From Candidatus Methanophagales archaeon (GTDB taxonomy: Archaea; Halobacteriota; Syntropharchaeia; Alkanophagales; Methanospirareceae): a stretch of 5,339 nt of DNA. Positions 1 to 5,337 of the stretch are shown here, one piece after another; the stretch's first letter is position 1; each line of letters begins with the position of its first letter. Location: positions 1 to 5,339 of the forward strand of contig PIXU01000178.1 in NCBI GenBank assembly GCA_003601795.1, given 5' to 3'. The notes beneath the pieces are model-generated. The model had not been told where the DNA came from and did not search any database. It was given only the letters and a program-made list of their open reading frames with translations. The position numbers and the translations under genes are program-made.

Positions 1-2
1 AT

Positions 3-200
3 TACATTGAGAGGAGTGGTGATATTTACACTGAAACAATTCCAAAACTTGATATCAACGAAACTGTGAATTTTTCAATTAAATGGACTCCTCTCGCAGG
101 TGGAGAAAGATTCATTTCCGCAATTGCTGACCTTGGAAATAATATTCCGGAGTATGATAAGATGAATAATATACACACATACGCGAAAAGTATATCTGTA
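3..200 (+). other. CARDB repeat 1, C-terminal half, cut by the window edge
   Basis: The first visible residues have the order of the second half of a CARDB sandwich: an I-P-x-L segment, E-T-V-N-F-S-I-K-W-T-P (about 60-92), then A-I-A-D-L-G-N-N-I-P-E-Y-D-K-M-N-N (120-170). In complete copies further on, this W-x-x-x-x-G-x-x-x-I-x-A pattern follows an N-terminal half of about 60 residues. That half is missing here, so the gene must extend left of the window. Confidence 0.8.
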
Positions 201-3200
201 CAAACTGCTGATCTTACTATTTCAAGCCTTTCTTTGAGATGGGTCAATGGGACCAGTATTGTTGAGAACGGCACGATAAAACATGGAGATAATGTGACAA
301 TAGTCGCGAATGTGAGGAATAGAGGTGTGGAAAATGCCACTGAATCCTTCAATGTGAGTTTCTTTGTTGATGATGTTCCCATAAAAAATGAAGTAATTCC
401 AGGATTGGCAAAAGGCACACCGATATTGTTGAAAGCGAACTGGAGTGTAATAGTGGGCAAGCATGTGATAAAAGCAGAAGCTGATTACGGGGATAGAATA
501 GATGAGACTAACAAAACAAACAATATAGAAGCGAAGGAGATATATGTCTGTGGTGCTGAAGTGAGCGGAAGCACATCCTGGGAAACTTTAGGACTTCACG
601 GTGAAATATTGTTCCCTGATGAACCAGAGCAGCCTTATGACGAGGACACCGTGAACATCACCGTGAACATCACCAATATCGGGTGTTTGAACGCAACGGA
701 TTTCAACGTGCTTCTGTTCTATGATTATTCGCCATACCATTGGGAAACCTATCCCGGTCATTCAACTGGTGGTTGGGTTTGGGTGAATAAGACTTATCCC
801 GGCGCTAATCGGGTATATCTTCGTATAATAGACCGAGCGAACAAGAGTGCTGAGGAATGGGACCCTATGGATCCGGGTGATGTGGAAGTATATGATGCGT
901 GGGGAAATGCAGTTTTAAATCAAACAACCTTCAATGATAGATGCAGATGGGCGGAAGTGATGGATTACAAGGAATGCTGGATTCCCGTGCGAGGGAATAC
1001 CGCAAGCATGCGTGTTAAAGCTGAACTTGATGAAACTTTTATTGTTTACTTCTACCCAATTATTCAAAATGAAACATCGTGGTTATATGAAAGTGTAAAT
1101 GTGCCTGTAAATAGTTCGGTAAATCTCACTCCTCCGATGCAAACATGGGTCAGAGCAGGTGATTTCAAGGTCACTGCGGTAATAGACCCTGAGAATAAAG
1201 TGCCTGAAGATGACAAAACTGACAATATCATAGCACGAACAATGCATGTGAAACCCACAAGGGACTTCACGGTATTAAATGTAACTGCGGATAAGGTGAA
1301 TCTATTAGACACAGATACCACGGACATAACTGCGGAGGTGGCAAACCTCGGATTGAGGAATGGAACTGCGGAGGTGAGCTTTGTGGATTACGAAACTGAA
1401 AATTGCACATACAAATATCATCTCAATAAACGCCTCCCACATTCTTATTTGCCGATACCTCCTGATGCATGCTATCTCGGACCTGAAACTCCTCATTGGA
1501 TACATTTTACGAATCTGACGATTATTCGTCGTCCGGGTGTGGATGCAATACAACTCCATTTCAATCAGATAACTCTTCTCAAAGGTGATTATGTGGCTGC
1601 AATAGGGATTTATAATGGAACGGGTAATAGGATATGGTATAGAGAGTATGATGAATATCATTGTCATTGGGAAAATTACAATATCACGGTACTAGGTGAT
1701 ACCGTTTATATTTATAACAATAGCCTTGCAACGTTCTCTCTCAGCGGATATACGACTGAAAAGGAATTTTTACACGAGGAAAACGTGCAGTTGAACGCGA
1801 CAGAAACGAAGAACATCACCACGAAATGGCTCGCAACCACCGGGAATCATTCCATTAACGTTACTGTGTGGAACGAAACAATAAAAGAGATAAATGAGTC
1901 AAACAACTCTTTTGTTCTCCATTTGAATGTGAATGCTTCACGAGACCCTACGATTGAAAACATCACTTTCAACCCGCTGCATCCCGCAGATGGTGATAAC
2001 GTTACGATTAGTGCGATAGTGAAGAACAACGGCACGAAAACCGCGACTTTCATGGTTGATTTGTGGCTTAATCTCACGAGGAACTCATCAATTGCTCCAG
2101 TTCCTGATGCTGACTGGGCAATTCATCATAAAAAAGAAAACAGAACATCTTATATAATACATCTCAACCGCGAGAATGTCACGCTGGGTCCAGGCAAGAA
2201 CGGAAGTGTGAGCGCAGTATGGCATAACATAAGCATTGAAGGCGACCCCAATTATGAGGTGATAGCGATTGTTGACCCTCTTGATTGGATAGACGAGATA
2301 AACAACAGTCAAAGCGACAACGATATGCGTAAAGAAATAAAGATGAACTATCCAGACCTCACAGTAACGAAATTCATTTCGCCTTCAAGAGAAGATAGGA
2401 ATGCAAGCGTTGTCATTGTAAATACGGGTGTAAAGAATGCATCGAATGTCACTGTGAGGTTTGAAGTGAGTAGGGAGGTGAAAACCGAGAAATCGGAAGA
2501 TCGGCGTTTTGGCTGGAATGAATTCTCTCCTCGACCTGCTGCTAATATAAAACTTCATTTTGCACAAATTGATGCAGAGTATGGGTATGTTGAAATATCA
2601 AATACTAAGAAATTAAGTGATTCGGTCATAAAGAGTTACAGCGAAGATGTATTTAGGGATGAATGGACTGATTGGATTAAAGGAAATACAGTTTATATTT
2701 TTTGCAGCAACGCGGGTTTTTTGATTGATAAATACTGGTGGAGTGAGATTGAGGATGAATCCATAAATGGAACGATAAATGCGAGTGAAAGTGCTAAAAT
2801 ACGCATTCCTCCGAGGTGGGGAGACCCTAAAAATTACACACAACCTCGCAGGCTGAAAGTAATTGTTGACCCTGAAAATAACATAACTGAATTAAGAGAG
2901 GATAATAACAGCAGAACTGGGACGACATATATTGATCTCACCTTTGTGGAGTACAAGAAAAAAGTGGGGAAGGTAGTGGAAGAAGAAAAAATACATTTTG
3001 TCTCGCCAGATAAAGACCACCTGTGCGTGCTCGCAAAACGAAACGTTATCAGTGCTATGATAAGAAACAATAATGACACGGAAGGCATTGTGTTCCCTGC
3101 AAGTGATTTCTATGTTAAGCTTGAAGTGCGACATCCAAATGGGACACTTGCGTTTGATAATACCACACACTATCAGGATTTTAAGCCTATCAATAAAACG

Positions 3201-5015
3201 CTATATGCGGGAGAAGAAGAGGAGATAACATTTGATATTCATGACCGAATATATCCTGATTTCGATGGTGATACAAAAGATTACAAGGTGGTAGTAATAG
3301 CAGATTCGGAGGATGATATAAACGAAGGTAATGACTTCTATGGACAAGGTGAATTCAATAATGAGACACCAAGAACTGCAACGGTTTACCATGTCAGCGG
3401 GTACACGGGTGGCGATTTGAGAGAAGGTCCTCATGGCAGAGTTTACGGTGATGTGGTGTATTCGATTGGAAATAGCTCATATGATAGTGGGAGCGTTGAT
3501 TTCAATAATATAAAATCGAAAATTCCAGCAAATGCGAACATAACGCTGGCAAGGCTGTATTATTACTGGTTTTATTGGGGCCAACATTCCACAGCGAGTG
3601 GAGCTATGGAATTTAACGGGAATTCAATCTCCCGTGAGGAGACATATTATGATGATACAGTTGCTACAAGAAATCCTGCGAGGTGGGGAACGCATGTTTA
3701 CGATGTGACAGAAGAAATGAAAGAAGCACTCGCTGCGGGTGGAGATATTGTGGCAACTGCAACCAGTGTTGGCGATGATGTGCATCCAGCAGGCATGCTC
3801 CTTTTGGTTGTATATGAGAAAGATGACCCGGATGAAAATGAGCCACTAATCGAATATTGGATAGATGAGGGAGCTTTTGCTTTAATGGCTGATAATAAAG
3901 TATGGCCAACATCTCTATCGCCAGACCAGTGCACTGCAAACGTTTATTTTAATGGCACTGTGAATACAGACAGCGCGAAAGAAGCGAAACTGCTAACAGT
4001 TTTACCTCAATGGACTCCTTATGAGCCAGTTAATTTAACAATAGGTCTCACGGATGGAGAGGGAGATGCACTCATGTTCAATGGTCAACCTGTAGGATGT
4101 CCACTGACAGGAGCAAGAGGCGGCTTGACACACTGGGGTGAACCCGGAGATCCCGGATATACAGGAGGTGGGTGCATGGCTTTCACGAGAAATAGATGGG
4201 AAGACGTTACCGAGCTTTTATCAAGTTCAGGAAATAAGGCTGAGATACAGAGCAAAGGTAATTTCATGATGGCAACGAATGCAGTTTTGAAGGTCACATA
4301 CCTGCCTGACCTTACCGTATCGCTGTACACACCCCCTTCTTCATATGGTGGTACAACACACAAAATAGAAGCGACCATAAGCAACATAGGCGAGGCAAAG
4401 GCGGAGAACTTCGATGTGAGGTTCACTGCCAGCGATGGAATGCCGAAGGTGTATGAGGGGCATATTGACCTTCTGGAAGGTCTGGGAAGCAATAACAACA
4501 CAAAGACAGTGAACTTTACATGGACGGCACCGGATAAGCTTGGAGCTCTCGAACAAATCAAACAGCAGGATGTAACTATCAGGGTTACTGTGGATCCTGC
4601 CGATAGTGTAAGAGAACTCAATGAAAGCAATAATGAAGATGCTAAGAATGTAGTAGTAACAATTACGGAAAAGCCATTTAAATTGTCGCCTGGAGGGGGT
4701 GGTTCTGGACCTGGTACTGGACCTAGTGAAGGTGGTGAAGCAGTAACAGAAGCTGGGGCAACAGCAGCCGGTAGTGGAGAAGCTACGATAGGTGCAACTG
4801 GAGGAGAGACGATTACCGGACGACTGATGAAAGGTATCGTAGTGGAGGGAGGAGGAGCAGCGGAAGGAGGCGGCGGTGAAAGAGGTGAGTTTTCATGGGT
4901 TGGGTTGTTGATTCGCATAGCGATGCTCGCAGTGACTATTGTTCTCGTCTGTACTGGCTATTTAATGGAGCGGAGGAGGCAAAATAATAAACTCTCGTTA
5001 CAAAAGAGAGTTTGA
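3..5015 (+). CDS. Giant CARDB-repeat / DUF3344 surface protein, C-terminal membrane anchor (5' partial)
   Basis: The visible 1670 residues hold eight repeats that each close with a variant of V-D-P-x-N-x-I-x-E-x-N-x-x-N-N, the signature end of CARDB domains (closing motifs at 126-170, 480-524, 1182-1226, 1866-1907, 2271-2324, 2865-2909, 3297-3335 and 4590-4634). A DUF3344-like domain lies between the seventh and eighth. A Gly-rich stalk, one membrane helix and an R-R-R tail end the protein. About 60 N-x-S/T sequons occur before the stalk and none after it, which fits an exported, glycosylated ectodomain anchored at the C-terminus. The frame is open to the left edge, and the first residues read as the middle of a CARDB domain, so the GTG at 66 is internal and the signal peptide is outside the window. 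CARDB domains are thought to serve in adhesion or protein contacts outside the cell; the actual ligand is unknown. No catalytic motif is apparent. The organism is probably a methanogen or ANME-type archaeon. Confidence 0.96.
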   Translation, partial: YIERSGDIYTETIPKLDINETVNFSIKWTPLAGGERFISAIADLGNNIPEYDKMNNIHTYAKSISVQTADLTISSLSLRWVNGTSIVENGTIKHGDNVTIVANVRNRGVENATESFNVSFFVDDVPIKNEVIPGLAKGTPILLKANWSVIVGKHVIKAEADYGDRIDETNKTNNIEAKEIYVCGAEVSGSTSWETLGLHGEILFPDEPEQPYDEDTVNITVNITNIGCLNATDFNVLLFYDYSPYHWETYPGHSTGGWVWVNKTYPGANRVYLRIIDRANKSAEEWDPMDPGDVEVYDAWGNAVLNQTTFNDRCRWAEVMDYKECWIPVRGNTASMRVKAELDETFIVYFYPIIQNETSWLYESVNVPVNSSVNLTPPMQTWVRAGDFKVTAVIDPENKVPEDDKTDNIIARTMHVKPTRDFTVLNVTADKVNLLDTDTTDITAEVANLGLRNGTAEVSFVDYETENCTYKYHLNKRLPHSYLPIPPDACYLGPETPHWIHFTNLTIIRRPGVDAIQLHFNQITLLKGDYVAAIGIYNGTGNRIWYREYDEYHCHWENYNITVLGDTVYIYNNSLATFSLSGYTTEKEFLHEENVQLNATETKNITTKWLATTGNHSINVTVWNETIKEINESNNSFVLHLNVNASRDPTIENITFNPLHPADGDNVTISAIVKNNGTKTATFMVDLWLNLTRNSSIAPVPDADWAIHHKKENRTSYIIHLNRENVTLGPGKNGSVSAVWHNISIEGDPNYEVIAIVDPLDWIDEINNSQSDNDMRKEIKMNYPDLTVTKFISPSREDRNASVVIVNTGVKNASNVTVRFEVSREVKTEKSEDRRFGWNEFSPRPAANIKLHFAQIDAEYGYVEISNTKKLSDSVIKSYSEDVFRDEWTDWIKGNTVYIFCSNAGFLIDKYWWSEIEDESINGTINASESAKIRIPPRWGDPKNYTQPRRLKVIVDPENNITELREDNNSRTGTTYIDLTFVEYKKKVGKVVEEEKIHFVSPDKDHLCVLAKRNVISAMIRNNNDTEGIVFPASDFYVKLEVRHPNGTLAFDNTTHYQDFKPINKTLYAGEEEEITFDIHDRIYPDFDGDTKDYKVVVIADSEDDINEGNDFYGQGEFNNETPRTATVYHVSGYTGGDLREGPHGRVYGDVVYSIGNSSYDSGSVDFNNIKSKIPANANITLARLYYYWFYWGQHSTASGAMEFNGNSISREETYYDDTVATRNPARWGTHVYDVTEEMKEALAAGGDIVATATSVGDDVHPAGMLLLVVYEKDDPDENEPLIEYWIDEGAFALMADNKVWPTSLSPDQCTANVYFNGTVNTDSAKEAKLLTVLPQWTPYEPVNLTIGLTDGEGDALMFNGQPVGCPLTGARGGLTHWGEPGDPGYTGGGCMAFTRNRWEDVTELLSSSGNKAEIQSKGNFMMATNAVLKVTYLPDLTVSLYTPPSSYGGTTHKIEATISNIGEAKAENFDVRFTASDGMPKVYEGHIDLLEGLGSNNNTKTVNFTWTAPDKLGALEQIKQQDVTIRVTVDPADSVRELNESNNEDAKNVVVTITEKPFKLSPGGGGSGPGTGPSEGGEAVTEAGATAAGSGEATIGATGGETITGRLMKGIVVEGGGAAEGGGGERGEFSWVGLLIRIAMLAVTIVLVCTGYLMERRRQNNKLSLQKRV
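201..551 (+). other. CARDB repeat 2 (compact, no insertion)
   Basis: This is the cleanest copy in the array, about 117 residues. It opens with A-D-L-T-I-S-S-L, continues with G-D-N-V-T-I-V-A-N-V-R-N-R-G-V-E-N-A-T (the typical I-x-x-x-V-x-N-x-G strand pair), then F-N-V-S-F-F-V-D, N-W-S, and closes with A-D-Y-G-D-R-I-D-E-T-N-K-T-N-N (480-524). It serves as the reference for locating insertions in the enlarged copies. Confidence 0.85.
651..674 (+). repeat. Perfect 12-bp tandem duplication, in frame
   Basis: GTGAACATCACC occurs twice head to tail (651-662 and 663-674), encoding V-N-I-T-V-N-I-T. Each unit supplies one N-I-T sequon on a beta strand. The identity at every base, including third codon positions, suggests a recent slippage duplication. 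Confidence 0.9.
801..1064 (+). other. CUB-like beta module 1 nested in CARDB repeat 3
   Basis: The segment reads R-V-Y-L-R-I-I-D, then P-G-D-V-E-V-Y-D-A-W-G-N-A-V, then R-C-R-W, V-R-G-N-T-A-S-M-R-V, and a final aromatic strand. The order (buried strand; G-D-x-V-x-V-Y-D; W; G-N-T; hydrophobic strand) matches the two other insertions and recalls CUB-type beta-sandwiches, where a Y-V-x-I/V-x-D-G element is typical. Two cysteines at codons 942 and 975 could form a disulfide. The family name is inferred from pattern only; this is the most divergent of the three copies. Confidence 0.4.
1328..1376 (+). repeat. 13-bp direct repeat within CARDB repeat 4
   Basis: AACTGCGGAGGTG occurs at 1328-1340 and again at 1364-1376, 36 bases apart and in the same frame; both give T-A-E-V on neighbouring strands. 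It may be chance or the trace of a short internal duplication. Confidence 0.6.
1533..1769 (+). other. CUB-like beta module 2 nested in CARDB repeat 4
   Basis: Key elements in order are D-A-I-Q-L-H-F-N-Q-I (1542-1571), G-D-Y-V-A-A-I, a G-N-R-I-W-Y-R-E-Y turn and strand, C-H-W, L-G-D-T-V-Y-I-Y (about 1693-1715), and a closing S-L-S-G-Y. The L-H-F-x-Q-I core is shared with module 3, and G-D/N-T-V-Y-I is common to both. The fold is proposed by analogy to CUB-like extracellular domains. Confidence 0.5.
1930..2345 (+). other. CARDB repeat 5, short insert only
   Basis: The repeat carries D-N-V-T-I-S-A-I-V-K-N-N-G-T-K-T-A (about 1995-2045) and closes with V-D-P-L-D-W-I-D-E-I-N-N-S-Q-S-D-N-D (2271-2324). 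At the position where its neighbours carry a full nested module it has only about 20-25 extra residues (around 2085-2150). It lies between two enlarged repeats. Confidence 0.8.
2347..2940 (+). other. CARDB repeat 6, enlarged by a nested module
   Basis: The repeat opens with the standard P-D-L-T-V-T-K-F, continues with A-S-V-V-I-V-N-T-G-V-K-N-A-S-N-V-T-V-R-F-E-V, and closes with V-D-P-E-N-N-I-T-E-L-R-E-D-N-N (2865-2909). The third CUB-like module sits between the two halves. Confidence 0.78.
2535..2744 (+). other. CUB-like beta module 3 nested in CARDB repeat 6
   Basis: This is the shortest and most regular copy: A-N-I-K-L-H-F-A-Q-I-D-A-E-Y-G-Y-V-E-I, then D-E-W-T-D-W-I-K-G-N-T-V-Y-I, then G-F-L-I-D-K-Y-W-W. 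The G-Y-V-E-I element is what one expects of a CUB-type strand. A database profile is needed to settle the family. Confidence 0.5.
2941..3386 (+). other. Divergent CARDB-like sandwich, acidic, with possible metal-binding loop
   Basis: The region begins with a charged stretch rich in K and E (about 2953-2995). It then shows N-V-I-S-A-M-I-R-N-N-N-D-T-E-G, F-Y-V-K-L-E-V-R, and a terminal V-V-V-I-A-D-S-E-D-D-I-N-E-G-N-D (3291-3335) that is a weakened CARDB closing motif. A D-F-D-G-D-T-K-D loop (3258-3281) has the acidic spacing of calcium-binding loops. It directly precedes the DUF3344-like domain. Confidence 0.55.
3387..4304 (+). other. DUF3344-like domain
   Basis: About 306 residues with the features I associate with DUF3344: an opening G-Y-T-G-G-D-L-R-E-G followed by G-D-V-V-Y-S-I-G, the A-R-L-Y-Y-Y-W-F-Y-W-G strand (3549-3581), a D-V-T-E-E-M-K segment, H-P-A-G-M-L-L-L-V-V-Y-E (about 3783-3818), I-E-Y-W-I-D-E-G, a glycine-rich loop at 4110-4180, and the final A-V-L-K-V-T-Y-L. 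The family is known mainly from archaeal cell-surface proteins and has no established function. In this protein it is followed at once by P-D-L-T-V, the start of the last CARDB repeat. Confidence 0.82.
4305..4670 (+). other. CARDB repeat 8, membrane-proximal
   Basis: A full, insertion-free copy: P-D-L-T-V-S-L-Y, H-K-I-E-A-T-I-S-N-I-G-E-A-K-A-E-N-F-D-V (about 4360-4420), N-F-T-W-T-A-P, and the canonical V-D-P-A-D-S-V-R-E-L-N-E-S-N-N (4590-4634). The last N-glycosylation sequon of the protein (N-E-S, 4620-4628) lies in this motif. Confidence 0.9.
4671..4895 (+). other. Gly/Ser/Thr/Ala-rich low-complexity stalk
   Basis: About 75 residues dominated by G, S, T, A and E (for example G-G-G-G-S-G-P-G-T-G-P), broken only by a hydrophobic island I-T-G-R-L-M-K-G-I-V-V (about 4812-4844). 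It links the ectodomain to the membrane helix. The coding strand is strongly purine-rich here with many GG pairs. Confidence 0.88.
4896..4967 (+). other. C-terminal transmembrane helix with basic tail
   Basis: A stretch of 24 residues from W-V-G-L-L through V-L-V-C-T-G-Y-L-M is hydrophobic apart from one Arg, and is followed by E-R-R-R-Q and a lysine-containing tail of about 15 residues to the stop. The positive charges after the helix place the tail in the cytoplasm and the repeats outside. The layout recalls archaeal C-terminal sorting signals, but the PGF or PEF tripeptide is absent (G-E-F precedes the helix), so a plain anchor is favoured. Confidence 0.88.
4989..5013 (+). terminator. Hairpin overlapping the stop codon, weak terminator candidate
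   Basis: AAACTCTC (4989-4996) and GAGAGTTT (5006-5013) pair perfectly over 8 bp with a 9-base loop. The 3' arm ends on the first base of the TGA stop. No T tract follows on the + strand, so a classic terminator is not supported; the structure could instead protect the 3' end of the mRNA or be a coincidence. Confidence 0.35.
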
Positions 5016-5133
5016 GCAATGAAAAAATGGAAATAGTGCCGTGCCATATGACCCATACTATACCTATCCTATCGTCCCAATACCTAATTAACATTCTCTG
5101 TCTCTTCCACTGACAATTCGTAATTGCTCAATA
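5016..5133. other. Convergent intergenic stretch
   Basis: This gap separates the + strand surface-protein gene from the - strand frame ending at 5134. It contains an A6 run at 5022-5027, a pyrimidine-rich patch at about 5093-5110 and no convincing small gene. A 9-bp inverted repeat, TTGAGCAAT (5012-5020) and ATTGCTCAA (5123-5131), brackets it. If the - strand gene is frameshifted, the gap shrinks to 5016-5083. Confidence 0.6.
5022..5027 (-). terminator. T6 tract, possible archaeal terminator for the - strand gene
   Basis: On the - strand this is TTTTTT, about 60-110 bases beyond either candidate stop of the leftward gene. Archaeal RNA polymerase commonly terminates at oligo-T without a hairpin, so it is a reasonable but unproven site. 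Confidence 0.3.
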
Positions 5134-5337
5134 TCAAGTGGTTCTCAAGAGATAAATCGAAAATTTTATAGAGGAGTCTATCTTTGTATCCTTCGCTCTC
5201 TGCACGCTGTCAAGAGCGGATAAGATTCCCTTGTAGTAATCCCTGTTAAATAGCGTGATTCTATCGTATAACGCATCTGCTTCCACCAGGGATAGCCCAT
5301 AACCTGTATTCAAGTCATTGATAAACAGTTGCCTGTC
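5134..5337 (-). CDS. Unidentified protein, C-terminal part (5' partial), possibly frameshifted
   Basis: Reading leftward from the right edge, codons starting at 5337 stay open for 67 residues to a TGA at 5136-5134. The other two - strand frames close within ten codons of the edge. The residues look like real protein, with an amphipathic pattern such as G-Y-G-L-S-L-V-E-A-D-A-L-Y-D-R-I, then D-Y-Y-K-G-I-L-S-A-L-D. No start with a ribosome-binding site is seen, so the gene most likely begins beyond the window. After about 5201 a second frame gives the protein-like Y-K-D-R-L-L-Y-K-I-F-D-L-S-L-E-N-H and ends with TAG at 5086-5084. The two frames could join through the CTCTCT run at 5196-5201 by loss of two bases or gain of one. 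I have only a faint, unconfirmed impression of a DUF1670-like helical protein and assign no function. Confidence 0.5.
   Translation of the reverse strand, partial: DRQLFINDLNTGYGLSLVEADALYDRITLFNRDYYKGILSALDSVQRAKDTKIDSSIKFSIYLLRTT

Larger units (their letters stand above)
557..1256 (+). other. CARDB repeat 3, enlarged by a nested module
   Basis: The copy has the usual strands N-I-T-V-N-I-T-N-I-G-C-L-N-A-T-D-F-N-V (about 651-707) and the closing I-D-P-E-N-K-V-P-E-D-D-K-T-D-N (1182-1226). The two halves are separated by roughly 110 extra residues, including a CUB-like module. It is about twice the length of repeat 2. A perfect 12-bp tandem duplication lies in its first strand. Confidence 0.75.
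1257..1929 (+). other. CARDB repeat 4, enlarged by a nested module
   Basis: The repeat opens with R-D-F-T-V-L-N-V-T-A-D, followed by T-D-I-T-A-E-V-A-N-L-G-L-R-N-G-T. It closes with V-W-N-E-T-I-K-E-I-N-E-S-N-N (1866-1907), where W replaces the usual D-P. Between the halves is an insertion of about 110-120 residues that contains the second CUB-like module. Confidence 0.75.

Noticed and set aside
11..21. GAGGAG followed by GTG, resembling a ribosome-binding site and start
   Set aside because: The GTG at 19 is in a different frame from the surface protein and too close to the purine run. The correct frame runs straight through this site.
26..460. Open frame of 144 codons on the - strand at the left end
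   Set aside because: It lies wholly opposite the CARDB-coding strand and its translation is the hydrophobic, Ser/Phe-rich mirror typical of antisense to Asn/Glu/Lys-rich sequence; no domain or start context supports it.
4085..4918. Open frame of 277 codons on the - strand, Pro/Ser-rich
   Set aside because: Its Pro-rich translation is the antisense image of the Gly-rich stalk and the end of DUF3344. The + strand frame carries clear domains here, so this is a shadow.
3..5015. Possible enzyme (protease or glycosidase) domain hidden in the large protein
   Set aside because: I looked for catalytic motifs such as HExxH, GxSxG or paired acidic active-site patterns and found none that stand out; all regions are explained by beta-sandwich repeats, DUF3344, stalk or anchor.
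5048..5113. ATG-started frame of 21 residues on the + strand in the intergenic region
   Set aside because: It is very short, has no ribosome-binding site and its composition is unremarkable; expected by chance.
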